Positions 17,514-26,989 are shown, counted from the first letter of the stretch. The stretch is 64,000 nucleotides of DNA from Bacillus sp. REN3 (GCF_017912555.1 NZ_JAERSD010000001.1:1-64000); one strand, 5' to 3'. Numbers and translations are program-made. The notes: generated by a model from the sequence alone, not told the origin.

Positions 17514-18584
17514 CTGCGTACGATACTGAGAATCTTGATTTTTGCCGTAATATTTCTGGTTATTGGTCTGTACTTCGGCTATTCGAAGGAAAATGTTGAT
17601 GAATTAGTGATTGAAAAGGAATCTGAACCAAAAGTGGATGAATCCCTTGAAAGACCCAGCAATGGCGTACCGAATGAAGGGATAAAGCAACCTGAAAAAG
17701 GGCTTGGTTCCCTGATTGGAAAAGATATTGAATCACTTAAGGCGATAATGGGCGAACCTTCAAGGGTCGATCTTTCAGGATTTCATTTTCATTGGTGGGT
17801 ATTCAATGACAATCTAGATCAATATGTACAGGCCGGGGTGCTTGGAGGCAAGGTGGTTACAGCATATGGAGTCGGGGAGAACCTCAACACAGAACCCTTC
17901 AAAATCGGTCAGCCTATTGAAGAAATTTTTTCACTGAATGTCATCGAACCGGATATCACCTTTGAATATAAAGGAAGCTCTTATAAGTTCGAGTTGTCTG
18001 AGGAGGATATGAATACTCGGCCGCTCATCAGGATGGGAAATTATTTCGCCCAGCTTTATATAGACAGGTACACAGGGGCACTCTCAAGCATCCGTTTCCT
18101 TGACAAAGAGACGCTTATTAAGCAAAGGCCGTATGAAATGGTTTACCGTGGGAAACTAGTCGAGCCTCCGGAACTTACAGAACAAGAGTGGAGCAGGATT
18201 GAGGAAGGGACAGAGAAGCAAATCCTGGACATCACAAACATTTTCAGGATGAGGCATGGACTGGGCATGCTGCAATGGGACGAGCAGACAGCAGAGGCTG
18301 CATTCGCCCACAGCAAGGATATGGCCGAAGAGAAATACTTTTCGCATGAATCGGAGACGAACGGCAGCCTTTCTGACAGGCTAAAGGCAGCAGATGTAGG
18401 GTATGAGCTCGCCGGGGAAAATATCGCAGCCAACTATACAGATGCACCAGCAGTCGCTGAAGGCTGGCTTAACAGTGAATCACACCGGGAGACAATGCTG
18501 AACGACAAGTTCACCCATATTGGTGTGGGGGTCTACCAAAAACACTATACACAAAACTTCTTGAAGAAGTGGGAAACAAAGTAA
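17514..18584 (+). CDS. ylbC: YlbC, CAP-domain (SCP/PR1-like) secreted or membrane-anchored protein
   Basis: A 356-residue protein. An N-terminal hydrophobic segment (ILIFAVIFLVIGLYFGY) acts as signal or anchor. Residues about 65-200 form the CAP-associated domain found in Bacillus proteins, and the C-terminal 130 residues form a CAP domain with HSKDMAEEKYFSHES, GENIAANY and WLNSESHRETMLN. No ATG, GTG or TTG gives a proper start: GGGGG (17502-17506) is followed at seven bases by CTG 17514, which adds the basic residues expected before the hydrophobic segment. TTG 17535 has no ribosome site. Function is unknown. Confidence 0.85.
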   Translation: MRTILRILIFAVIFLVIGLYFGYSKENVDELVIEKESEPKVDESLERPSNGVPNEGIKQPEKGLGSLIGKDIESLKAIMGEPSRVDLSGFHFHWWVFNDNLDQYVQAGVLGGKVVTAYGVGENLNTEPFKIGQPIEEIFSLNVIEPDITFEYKGSSYKFELSEEDMNTRPLIRMGNYFAQLYIDRYTGALSSIRFLDKETLIKQRPYEMVYRGKLVEPPELTEQEWSRIEEGTEKQILDITNIFRMRHGLGMLQWDEQTAEAAFAHSKDMAEEKYFSHESETNGSLSDRLKAADVGYELAGENIAANYTDAPAVAEGWLNSESHRETMLNDKFTHIGVGVYQKHYTQNFLKKWETK

Positions 18585-18616
18585 TTGCCATTTTCAAATT
18601 TATTATCCATTAAATT

Positions 18617-18650
18617 AAAAAGCTTGAACCAATCCGGTTCAAGCTTTTTT
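18617..18650. terminator. Bidirectional terminator after ylbC
   Basis: AAAAGCTTGAACC (18618-18630) pairs with GGTTCAAGCTTTT (18636-18648), with A and T runs outside. It may also end the leftward operon 19633-18773. Confidence 0.9.
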
Positions 18651-18772
18651 CAGGCTACAGGAAAACGCCAATCTTTGGCGCCCGGATCAGTTCTCTCCAG
18701 AGCACCGCATTCGTATGGCACCTTTTCCAGAAGGGGGAATTAGTCACGGTTCTTTTTTATATGGCACGGCTT

Positions 18773-19132
18773 CTATTCGTTCTGTACTAATGCCCTGTTG
18801 ACTGAGAAAAAACCATCCTTCCAGTTGCCGTATAGATGGACTTTGCTGCCTTGTTTAAATTCAGGAGGAACGAACCCTTTTGTAATCGGGGTGATTTTCC
18901 TGACGTTCAGCTCCTTGGAGCCTGTATCAATTTTTAATGTGGTGATGTGAATGTATCGATGGTAATAAAATCGTTCCTTATGGTTCCTCACTTCGATGAT
19001 CTTGCCGCTGACGACCGCTTCTTCCGGTATTTCTCTAAAATCGCGCCATTTCCGATCATTTTTTTGCATTTCTTTTTGCGTCACCAAATAAAAATACAAG
19101 ATAACAAGCGGAACCAGGATTGCTGTGATCAT
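18773..19132 (-). CDS. Uncharacterised membrane-anchored protein
   Basis: A 119-residue protein I do not recognise. Residues 1-18 form one membrane helix (ITAILVPLVILYFYLV), followed by a charged linker and a beta-rich domain (VVSGKIIEVRNHKERFYYHRY, VRKITPITKGFVPPEF, KVHLYGNW) that could be a small barrel. AAGGTGA lies six bases before the ATG. It starts nine bases after the stop of the thioesterase gene, so the two form an operon. Confidence 0.65.
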   Translation of the reverse strand: MITAILVPLVILYFYLVTQKEMQKNDRKWRDFREIPEEAVVSGKIIEVRNHKERFYYHRYIHITTLKIDTGSKELNVRKITPITKGFVPPEFKQGSKVHLYGNWKDGFFSVNRALVQNE

Positions 19133-19141
19133 GGAATCACC

Positions 19142-19633
19142 TTACTTTGTTCGTTTTTCGACTACGAAGAAGCTGCCTGAAGAATGAGCGATCTTCTTTC
19201 CGTCCGACCTGAAGGCTTCTGCTTCAAGAACTAAGGTGCTCCTGCCTTTATGGACCAGATTCGCCTTGCAATTGAGCCAGTCCCCGATTCCAGGAGCTAA
19301 ATAATGGATGTTCATTTGAGAAGTAACAGCAGCGTATCCTTCCGGAAGTAGCCTGTTGGCTAAAGTTCCCATAGCAGTATCGAGCATCGTGGCAGTGAAC
19401 CCTCCATGTACGATTCCCAGTGTATTGTCCAATATGTTCGTGTTGGGAATTTTGATTTCGCACTCTGTTGGGGTAACGGTCCTTTCCATGTGCATCAAGC
19501 CATCTATATAGGTACTGTTTTTGCCTGAGAGTTTATTTTTGACACCTTGCAATACATCTTTTAATGTCCTCAATTCCTGTTCACCGGAAAGCGATATGCA
19601 TTCCTGAAGCAACTGTTGTAATTCGTTTTCCAT
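19142..19633 (-). CDS. PaaI-family hotdog thioesterase
   Basis: A 163-residue protein with a helical N-terminal extension (residues 1-45) followed by a hotdog fold. The family signature GIVHGGFTATMLDTAMG is near residue 92, and the central strands (AAVTSQMNIHYLAPG and GRSTLVLEAEAF) follow. PaaI-type enzymes hydrolyse acyl-CoA thioesters; the substrate is not predictable. It is the first gene of a two-gene minus-strand unit with the anchored protein at 18773-19132 and is divergent from ylbD. Confidence 0.85.
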   Translation of the reverse strand: MENELQQLLQECISLSGEQELRTLKDVLQGVKNKLSGKNSTYIDGLMHMERTVTPTECEIKIPNTNILDNTLGIVHGGFTATMLDTAMGTLANRLLPEGYAAVTSQMNIHYLAPGIGDWLNCKANLVHKGRSTLVLEAEAFRSDGKKIAHSSGSFFVVEKRTK

Positions 19634-19797
19634 TTATTGTTTTACCTCTTTCTATTCTGTCTGTTATTATTTTACCATTTAAGCATATTTTATTGAAATT
19701 GAGCAACCGGGCTAAAGAGTTCCCACGGAATCATCACCAATTTCAACGAAAGTTCATACGCTATTATAGGCATTTGTTACACTGTGAGGTGAGAGCT

Positions 19798-20199
19798 ATG
19801 GCTAAAAAAAATCTCCATCCCTCTGTCCGGAAGTTCAAGGAATTCGTTAAGAATAACCCGTCGATCATCCAGGAAGTCCGTAAAGGGAACGCGACCTGGC
19901 AGGAGTTATATGAGGATTGGTACCTTTTGGGTGAGGATGATCCGAAATGGGCAAACATCGGGAATTCGAATCTGGACAAAAAAAGTGAGGAACAGGAGAA
20001 AAAAACGGACTGGCTGGGAACGGTCATGGGAGCTTTCAAGAAAATGGATCCTGAACAGCTTCAGGGACAAATCAATCATATCAGCCAGGCATTAGGAGCG
20101 ATCCAGGGCGTGCTTTCCCAATTCCAGGGGAATAAGGGAGGGCAGCCAAGCCAAAAAAACCCAGGACCCCAGCACCCTTTTTCCTTTAGGAAAGATTAG
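19798..20199 (+). CDS. ylbD: YlbD, spore coat-associated protein
   Basis: A 133-residue protein of the YlbD coat protein family: LHPSVRKFKEFVKNNP at the start, then EVRKGNATWQELYEDWYLLGEDD, a charged middle and a Q/G/P-rich tail. In B. subtilis YlbD is reported as a spore coat protein. The start at ATG 19798 has AGGTGA five bases upstream; the frame is open to 19564 but lacks conserved sequence there. ylbE follows after 14 bases. Confidence 0.88.
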   Translation: MAKKNLHPSVRKFKEFVKNNPSIIQEVRKGNATWQELYEDWYLLGEDDPKWANIGNSNLDKKSEEQEKKTDWLGTVMGAFKKMDPEQLQGQINHISQALGAIQGVLSQFQGNKGGQPSQKNPGPQHPFSFRKD

Positions 20200-20213
20200 G
20201 GAGGAACGATTCA

Positions 20214-20453
20214 ATGAGAAAAGATGTCATGAACCAAATCCGTTCGAATAAAGAGCTGCTGGAATTTGTCAGGATGCAGCCAAATTGGTACAGGAAGCTC
20301 AGCAGGGACCCTCGGGACCTTCATACCGCGCAAATTGCTGCCCTCAACCATTTTGAAAACACGATCCCGCATAAAGTGCAGAAGTTCTCAAATAATGTCC
20401 AAATGGCTTCGATGATGATGCATATGTTTTCCAATATGAAAAACCAGGCCTGA
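20214..20453 (+). CDS. ylbE: YlbE-like protein
   Basis: A 79-residue protein matching the YlbE-like family: LLEFVRMQPNWYRKLSRDP near the start and a methionine-rich C-terminus (MASMMMHMFSNMK). Function is unknown. GGGAGGAACGA precedes the ATG. It forms a two-gene unit with ylbD. Confidence 0.88.
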   Translation: MRKDVMNQIRSNKELLEFVRMQPNWYRKLSRDPRDLHTAQIAALNHFENTIPHKVQKFSNNVQMASMMMHMFSNMKNQA

Positions 20454-20585
20454 CCAAGCATTCTTCTTATGGGGAATGCTTGATTTCTGTTCCCCTGCCA
20501 AAACAGTCACTTATAGTGGTTCTGTCGGGAACCCTTCGCTTTTTTGGCAGATTCATGGTAAAATGAGATCGGAGGTGAGCAGCCA

Positions 20586-21029
20586 TTGTTTGCTGTAACA
20601 TCAGAAAGAGTTGAACTACTTGACGCAGCTGATCAGCTCGTCAGCATGATTTTGCAATCTGAGCTTGTCGAGTATTACCAAAAATGTTTATATAGAGTGA
20701 AGAATGATCCGGAAACCCAAAGGAAAATCCGGGAATTCGTCGATATGAAGGAACGCTTTGAGGAGGTACAGCGTTTTGGGAAGTACCATCCTGATTACAA
20801 ACAAGTGATGGGCCAGATCCGTGTACTGAAAAGAGAACTTGATATAGATGAGGCTATTGCCGAATTCAAGAGGGCTGAAAATGACTTGCAATCGATGTTG
20901 GATGAAGTGAGTGTATTGATTGGCAGGTCGGTATCGGAAAGTGTCAAGGTACCGACAGGCAATCCGTTCTTCGATAGTTCCTGCGGAGGCGGTTGCGGAA
21001 GCGGGGGGAGCTGCGGCTGTTCCGCATGA
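20586..21029 (+). CDS. ylbF: YlbF, RIC complex subunit (RNase Y regulator)
   Basis: A 147-residue helical protein of the YlbF/YmcA family. The core has RFGKYHPDYKQV near residue 63 and FKRAENDLQSMLDEVSV near 98. The C-terminus is a short Gly/Cys tail with four cysteines (CGGGCGSGGSCGC). In B. subtilis YlbF, YmcA and YaaT form the RIC complex, which carries Fe-S clusters and promotes mRNA processing by RNase Y, affecting competence, biofilm and sporulation. It starts with TTG, seven bases after GGAGGTGA. Confidence 0.93.
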   Translation: MFAVTSERVELLDAADQLVSMILQSELVEYYQKCLYRVKNDPETQRKIREFVDMKERFEEVQRFGKYHPDYKQVMGQIRVLKRELDIDEAIAEFKRAENDLQSMLDEVSVLIGRSVSESVKVPTGNPFFDSSCGGGCGSGGSCGCSA

Positions 21030-21069
21030 TGGTAAGTTGGAAGAAGAGCATGGGGCCTCCCGTGCTCTT

Positions 21070-21393
21070 TTATTCTGGCCAAAGCCTGATGCAATCAGGG
21101 CATAAATTTCCGCAGCAAAACATTTTCTTTTGCGGGACAAAAAAACGGTGCCTGAAGATGGAAAGTTGCTCTTCACTCCGAACAAAGATCGTTTCACTAT
21201 GGAGCCGTTTGCCTTTCATCGCCGTGGCGGCGGATATGCGGATTGCTTCTTCAAGGTCCTCCTGCCTGGTGCCTTCCTTTGCGGTTATATAGAGAAAGGG
21301 GATACCGGCAGCTTTTTTATAGGAAATACGATGGATGTTTTCGAACTGAGAGAGCGTTTGTAAAAATATGTCCCAAATTGCCTCAATATCCAT
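21070..21393 (-). CDS. Uncharacterised cysteine-motif protein antisense between ylbF and ylbG
   Basis: A 107-residue protein I do not recognise. The N-terminal half could be a small alpha/beta domain (IWDIFLQTLSQF, IPFLYITAKEG, DLEEAIRISAATAMKG). The C-terminus carries FFVPQKKMFCCGNLCPDC, a CCxxxCxxC cluster that suggests a metal or Fe-S site. GGGTGAT lies four bases before the ATG on the minus strand. It faces the 3' end of ylbF. The overlapping plus-strand frames in this interval have no ribosome site. Confidence 0.6.
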   Translation of the reverse strand: MDIEAIWDIFLQTLSQFENIHRISYKKAAGIPFLYITAKEGTRQEDLEEAIRISAATAMKGKRLHSETIFVRSEEQLSIFRHRFFVPQKKMFCCGNLCPDCIRLWPE

Positions 21394-21531
21394 TCAATCA
21401 CCCGGAATATCCTTTTTTATTATCATACTCAATGAATGGAAAAGCGGCAAATAGGATTTTCATCATTGAAATCCCTTGTTTTCCTATGCTAGACTAGTAC
21501 AAAGCAAACGTTTACCGAAGGGGAAAAGAAA

Positions 21532-21807
21532 ATGATAGGACAGAGACAGGGAATCATCGTTTGGCTTCACTCCTTGAAGCAAGCCAAGATGCTTAGAAGA
21601 TTTGGGAATGTGCATTTTGTCTCAAAACGGCTGAAGTATGCCGTTGTTTACTGCAATATGGATGAGACACAGTCACTGATGGCCAAAATCAAATCATATT
21701 CATTTGTTAAAAAGGTAGAGCCCTCCTACAAACCATTCTTAAAAATGGAATTCGAAAACTCTTCCCCTGATAAGGCAAAGGAATATGATTATAAGATGGG
21801 AATTTAA
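21532..21807 (+). CDS. ylbG: YlbG, UPF0298 family protein
   Basis: A 91-residue protein matching UPF0298 over its length: [21 protein letters not shown] at the start (quoted in part of the family block), [11 protein letters not shown], then [19 protein letters not shown]. Function is unknown; it is a cytosolic small alpha/beta protein. GGGGAA precedes the ATG. The stop codon is inside the terminator hairpin shared with the next, convergent gene. Confidence 0.93.
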   Translation: MIGQRQGIIVWLHSLKQAKMLRRFGNVHFVSKRLKYAVVYCNMDETQSLMAKIKSYSFVKKVEPSYKPFLKMEFENSSPDKAKEYDYKMGI

Positions 21808-21834
21808 AAAGGCGAGGGTTTCCTCACCTTTTTT
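21806..21834. terminator. Terminator between convergent genes after ylbG
   Basis: AAAAAGGCGAGG (21806-21817) pairs with CCTCACCTTTTT (21822-21833) with one mismatch and a 4-base loop. It overlaps the last bases of both genes. Confidence 0.8.
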
Positions 21835-22223
21835 TATTGCAGCCTTGGTATGTAGTGGTTAAGCCTCAATATACCGATTAAATATTGATAATACAATTCT
21901 TTGTCGGCAAATTGTGTGGATGGCTTGACATCCAGCTGGATGATGGTCCTGTCCAGTTCTGCTGCCAGCCCTTCGAATAAATCATATCGTTTATTTTTCA
22001 GAATATGCGGGTTTGGTATCCCTTCACGGCAAATATACAGCGGCTGAAAATCACCGGGATTTGTAGGCTGCAGGATCACGATCAGCGAGCTTACCTCTTT
22101 ATCTTTTATTTTTGAATTCAATGCCATTAAATGGGCAAGGCGATGGCGGTTTGCCTTGGCGATCTCTAGCAATTCGTATAAATCGGAGTATCCTTCTCCC
22201 AGCTCAATAAAACGCTGAATCAA
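21834..22223 (-). CDS. Conserved Bacillaceae protein of unknown function (about 130 aa)
   Basis: A 129-residue soluble protein. It resembles a small conserved Bacillus family that starts with IQRFIELGEGYSD and has LYELLEIAKANRHRLAHLM, LQPTNPGDFQPLYICREGIP and RLNHYIP; some database entries label homologs as methylthioribose kinase, which the size and lack of kinase motifs do not support. I choose TTG at 22223 as start, seven bases after AAGGGGGG on the minus strand; the frame is open for eleven more codons to 22256. It is convergent with ylbG. Confidence 0.75.
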   Translation of the reverse strand: MIQRFIELGEGYSDLYELLEIAKANRHRLAHLMALNSKIKDKEVSSLIVILQPTNPGDFQPLYICREGIPNPHILKNKRYDLFEGLAAELDRTIIQLDVKPSTQFADKELYYQYLIGILRLNHYIPRLQ

Positions 22224-22365
22224 TCTTTTTCCCCCCTTCCAATTCATTCTTTCCATCCCACTTTATCATTTGCACCCGCCAAATTAAAGTTCCTAGATTT
22301 TTGCTTACTAATGATTCCTGATTTTTGGTATTTTAGAAATAGATATTTGATTGAGGGGAACGGCG

Positions 22366-23784
22366 ATGAAAAAAGTTTCAATCCTATTCATGATCATTCT
22401 AGCAGCGCTTTTGATTGTAATATTGGTTTGGCAGTGGGCAACATTTTTAAGTAGGGAAGCTTTAACGAAACGCACTGCCGCTAACACAATCATACAGAAT
22501 ATCACGATAACGGCAGACGAGCAGGGGCTGAAGGTGAAGCAGGTTTTTCAGGGCCTTGAGGAAAGAAGCTATGAAGCCGCTTTTCCTGGCCAAGCATCGA
22601 ATTTGGAGTGCAAGGATGCCACCGGCGCTCCATGCCGGAAGGCTGAGAGAAAAAATCATTATTTCGGGCTAGATGGCCAGCTTCAATTTAATTATTATAT
22701 AAAAGGAGATTTTCAATCGAAGAGTACCTTGATTGATGGCTGGATGGTTATCCTAGCCGATACGTTCGTTTCCGGGACGAAATTGAAAGTCGTTGATCAA
22801 CGCAACCGGCAAGGCATGTGGGTCGCTGGCCTTCCTTTAAAAGGACATAAGCAAATGGAGTTCGTCGATTACTATGTTTTTGAAGGTACCACTCCGAATC
22901 CGGCCCTATATTGGCATAACAAAAAGCTGATTAATATTCCAACAAAAAAAGGGATCAGTTATTATGCTGACAAAAAATCAAGCAATTCGAGCTTCCAAAC
23001 AAAAACGTTGGATTGCTTAAGGCAGAATGGCCATGTATCTGTGGTTGTTACCAATCAAAAGCAAAATGAACGAGGACCTGGTATGGTAATTGCGGCCGGC
23101 AATACGCCCAAAGACAGGCTGGAACATGAACTGGCAGCCGCATTCCTTGAATTGAAGCTGCCGCCTCTTGCCCAAAGTGAAAAATGGATGGCTGATGCAC
23201 TTGCTTCCTTGGCAGTATCCCATCCCGCTTCCACTCAAAAAGGCAGGGACCTGACAGCCGAACTGAAAAGAAAGGTGAGTGCATCCGATTTAAGCGATTT
23301 TCTCGTTTTTTTGGAAAAAAGCCCTTCGCTGCAGGATTTTGAACAGCTTGATGAACATCTTGGGAAGCTAAATGGCTTGAATACTGATTTTTTTATGATT
23401 AACAGGCGGGAGGACTCCCCCTTATCTCCTTTGATTTTTACTGAAACAAGGAGCCTTTTCATAAATGAGAATAAAATAAGCAATCCTGAAATCATAGTAG
23501 AAGACGGAAAACGGTTTTATCCATTCCTGGAGACGATGGGTTTTCTTGGATTCGTGGCAACTTATGAACCATCGAAGGATATTGTAAAGGTAACTTCTTT
23601 CAAGAAAAAATTCATTTTCAATTCCAAGGATGCTACATTCGACCTGAATGGAAAAAAATACGGCCTGCTCTCAAAGCCTTTTATCTTGAAAAAGGAGATT
23701 CTGTATATGGAGGAAGCAGTGATGGAATCCATTTTCGGTATTTCCGTTATTGAAGATGATCAGGAAATCAGGATTTCAGCATAA
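22366..23784 (+). CDS. Secreted or anchored stalk-domain-like protein
   Basis: A 472-residue protein with an N-terminal membrane anchor (ILFMIILAALLIVILVWQW). The central 300 residues include a beta-rich part with two cysteines (LECKDATGAPCRK, possibly disulfide-linked) and a helical part (residues about 240-330). The last 90 residues look like the copper amine oxidase N-terminal or 'stalk' domain (FYPFLETMGF, VTSFKKKFIF, YMEEAVMESIFG). This domain is common in cell-surface proteins of Firmicutes; no catalytic motif is visible. Start at ATG 22366 follows GAGGGGA; no gene symbol is known to me. Confidence 0.75.
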   Translation: MKKVSILFMIILAALLIVILVWQWATFLSREALTKRTAANTIIQNITITADEQGLKVKQVFQGLEERSYEAAFPGQASNLECKDATGAPCRKAERKNHYFGLDGQLQFNYYIKGDFQSKSTLIDGWMVILADTFVSGTKLKVVDQRNRQGMWVAGLPLKGHKQMEFVDYYVFEGTTPNPALYWHNKKLINIPTKKGISYYADKKSSNSSFQTKTLDCLRQNGHVSVVVTNQKQNERGPGMVIAAGNTPKDRLEHELAAAFLELKLPPLAQSEKWMADALASLAVSHPASTQKGRDLTAELKRKVSASDLSDFLVFLEKSPSLQDFEQLDEHLGKLNGLNTDFFMINRREDSPLSPLIFTETRSLFINENKISNPEIIVEDGKRFYPFLETMGFLGFVATYEPSKDIVKVTSFKKKFIFNSKDATFDLNGKKYGLLSKPFILKKEILYMEEAVMESIFGISVIEDDQEIRISA

Positions 23785-23791
23785 AAAAAAG

Positions 23792-23810
23792 CCCTGCAAT
23801 ACATGCAGGG
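23792..23810. repeat. Short hairpin after the stalk-domain gene
   Basis: CCCTGCA (23792-23798) and TGCAGGG (23804-23810) pair across five bases. An A run precedes it but no T run follows, so it is at best a weak + strand terminator. Confidence 0.5.
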
Positions 23811-23904
23811 TCCTTCCAAATCCCCTACGAGGGGAAGAAGGCAAAGGGAGAGGAGAAACCGGAGGAAGAACTTATGGGGAAACGTAAGCCTTCTCCGCGG
23901 TTGG

Positions 23905-23932
23905 CAACAACATCCTCAATTTGATGTTGTTG
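23905..23932. repeat. Inverted repeat in the rsmD leader
   Basis: CAACAACATC (23905-23914) and GATGTTGTTG (23923-23932) form a perfect 10-bp stem with an 8-base loop, about 110 bases before rsmD. No T run follows directly; it may be an RNA leader structure or a protein site. Confidence 0.5.
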
Positions 23933-24041
23933 GTCTCAGTATTTCCATTCCGGAATGGGTTATACACCTATTTGGTTAATTTTTTGGAGTGTGGTAGGAT
24001 AAGGGAGTAATTTGCAGTCTTATATATGAGGAGCACGAAGA

Positions 24042-25123
<1,082 letters not shown>

Positions 25124-25157
25124 TTATTGTTCGATAAAAAATTTCAAATCCTAAGTT

Positions 25158-25285
25158 GATTGGAGTGGAAGGAGCGAATATTCCTTTGTGATCAGCTGGA
25201 CAAGAACCCCGCTTGCGCCAACGGAGGCGAGGAGGCTCACTCAAAGCCCCCGCGGAAAGCGAGGCGCCTGGAACAGAAATCAACG
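25158..25285. repeat. Bacillaceae intergenic repeat element, fuller copy
   Basis: The left end TTGATTGGAGTGGAAGGAGCG and the right end GCGCCTGGAACAGAAATCAACG (each quoted in part) are imperfect inverted ends, and the middle has CCCCGC, GCGAGGAGGCTCA and CCCGCGGAAAGCGAGG. I recognise this as a degenerate copy of a GC-rich intergenic repeat seen many times in Bacillus-group genomes. A second, shorter copy lies at 47396-47496. It has no coding potential. Its function is unknown to me. Confidence 0.65.
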
Positions 25286-25315
25286 TCCAATTTTTACAGC
25301 TATCCTAAAAATAAA

Positions 25316-25353
25316 GAGGGTGCCCAAAAGGTTGTACCTTTTGGGACACCCTC
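25316..25353. terminator. Bidirectional terminator between coaD and ylbJ
   Basis: GAGGGTGCCCAAAAGG (25316-25331) pairs with CCTTTTGGGACACCCTC (25337-25353) with a small bulge; A and T rich flanks on both sides. Confidence 0.88.
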
Positions 25354-26575
25354 ATTTTGCTTTTATCGTACGTTTGCCAAGGATGATGATGTATACCCCA
25401 AGGCTGAAGAGAGTAATAAGGGGTCCCGATGCAGCGACAATTTCATGAAATTCAGCAAACAGAGTTCCTTTCGAATGCAGATAATGAAGCACTGGGATCG
25501 CATTTGAAGGCTGGCCGTTTTGAAAAAAGCGTTCATAAACGGGTTTCCAAAGCAGGAATGCATAAAAAGCGGCGAAAAAGCCGTGAAGGATCCTTGCCAG
25601 GAAGAACGGCCGGAAGCGGATATCTGTCTGAGCAAGGATACTGGCTACCTGCGCCTGGACGCTGAATCCACTGAAGGCAAGGATGAAGCTGGTGATGATG
25701 GCTTGTTGCATCAACGTCGCCTCCTGTACCTGGCTGGTCATCTGGCTGCCAAGCGTTATTTCGAACAGTCCGGAAATATACGGGATGCTGAGCATTTCTG
25801 GCATGCTTAACAGGCTGAGCGCGAATTCGATGAACTTCGCGAGGAAAGCGGTGATATGTAGATGGAACAAAAGCTTGTTTACGACCGAAAACAAAATAAT
25901 GAACCCGCCAATCATCAGCAGTGTCTGAATGGATGACATCACAGCGTCCCCGAGAAGCTTTCCAATTGGGCGCTTATCATTCATTCTCGTCCGGTGCAGG
26001 GCCGCAAACGCTTCAACGATGGAAGGCTTCTTCCCCTTTTGCTTTTCGGCGGTTTCCTCATTTTTTCCATAGAACCTCATGAACAGGCCGACGCTAATGT
26101 TGCCAAGATAATGGGCTAGTGCGAGGATCACTCCCAGCTTGACATTCATGAAAAATCCAACTGATACCGCCCCAAAAATAAAGAGCGGATTGGAAGAATT
26201 AGTGAAGGATACCAATCGTTCAGCTTCAATTTTGCTTAGCTGTCCTTCCTGGCGCAGCCTTGCTGTAAGCTTCGCGCCTGCTGGATAGCCTGATGCCATC
26301 CCCATTGCCCAGACAAACCCGCCAACTCCAGGAACCCTGAAAAGCGGACGCATCAGTGGCTCCAGCAGGACACCGATGAACTTTACGACGCCGAAGCCAA
26401 TCAGCATTTCGGATACGATAAAAAACGGGAGGAGTGAAGGGAATACGATTTCCCACCACATATCCAATCCTCTGATGGAAGCGTCGAACGATTCCTGCGG
26501 GAAAGCAATCAATGACCCAGCCAGCATCGTAACTGAAGCTGCAAGGAACAATGTTTTCAACCTGGATTTTAGCAA
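25352..26575 (-). CDS. ylbJ: YlbJ, sporulation integral membrane protein
   Basis: A 407-residue protein with about eight to ten hydrophobic segments, of the YlbJ nucleoside-recognition/Gate family. Conserved pieces are WWEIVFPSLLPFFIVSE near residue 40, MGMASGYPAGAKLTARL near 92 and TNSSNPLFIFGAVSVGFF near 125. In B. subtilis ylbJ is mother-cell (sigma-E) expressed and affects spore resistance. It starts with TTG after GGAGGAGG on the minus strand. ATG in the overlapping second frame gives a non-conserved product and is rejected. I found no convincing sigma-E promoter upstream. Confidence 0.92.
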   Translation of the reverse strand: MLKSRLKTLFLAASVTMLAGSLIAFPQESFDASIRGLDMWWEIVFPSLLPFFIVSEMLIGFGVVKFIGVLLEPLMRPLFRVPGVGGFVWAMGMASGYPAGAKLTARLRQEGQLSKIEAERLVSFTNSSNPLFIFGAVSVGFFMNVKLGVILALAHYLGNISVGLFMRFYGKNEETAEKQKGKKPSIVEAFAALHRTRMNDKRPIGKLLGDAVMSSIQTLLMIGGFIILFSVVNKLLFHLHITAFLAKFIEFALSLLSMPEMLSIPYISGLFEITLGSQMTSQVQEATLMQQAIITSFILAFSGFSVQAQVASILAQTDIRFRPFFLARILHGFFAAFYAFLLWKPVYERFFQNGQPSNAIPVLHYLHSKGTLFAEFHEIVAASGPLITLFSLGVYIIILGKRTIKAK

Positions 26576-26989
26576 CGTCCATCCTCCTCCGGTGTTCTGC
26601 TGCTGTGAAACTTAGAAAAACAGTGGTAAAATAGAAAGAAACTAAAAAATAGTTTTTTTTTCCAATCTTAAGAAACGCAAACCGCCGATTAGACAATCGT
26701 TTTTTATTCAAAAATAAGAAGTATAAAATTCACTTCAAGAAAATATCCAGCACAGTGCCTGCCTTTACGCTCGCGCCATGTCCAAGGGAGTCTACTCGGG
26801 CAGAGGATAGAGAACTGCCTCTTCAAGGACCGTTTTATGCCTGTCGCGGCTGTCCAAGGGGCTTGTGCTTTTCTTGTGTACAGTTTCCGGCCTTGTCCTC
26901 ATATAATTCAATATACTCGCTCAACCCTGATTTAGACCAAATTTACATATAATGTGCATTAAAATCAGGCCATTAAGGGGGAAAAAACG
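26576..26989. other. ylbJ-ylbK intergenic region with a repeat remnant
   Basis: A 414-bp divergent gap holding the promoters of ylbJ and ylbK. No gene is seen. The stretch around 26845-26877 (GGCTGTCCAAGGGGCTTGTG followed by CTTTTCTT) resembles the 3' end of another common Bacillaceae intergenic repeat; this is from memory and weak. Confidence 0.4.

Noticed and set aside
26226-26711. 161-codon frame starting with ATG over the ylbJ ribosome site
   Set aside because: Its product is not conserved; the TTG frame gives the YlbJ protein.
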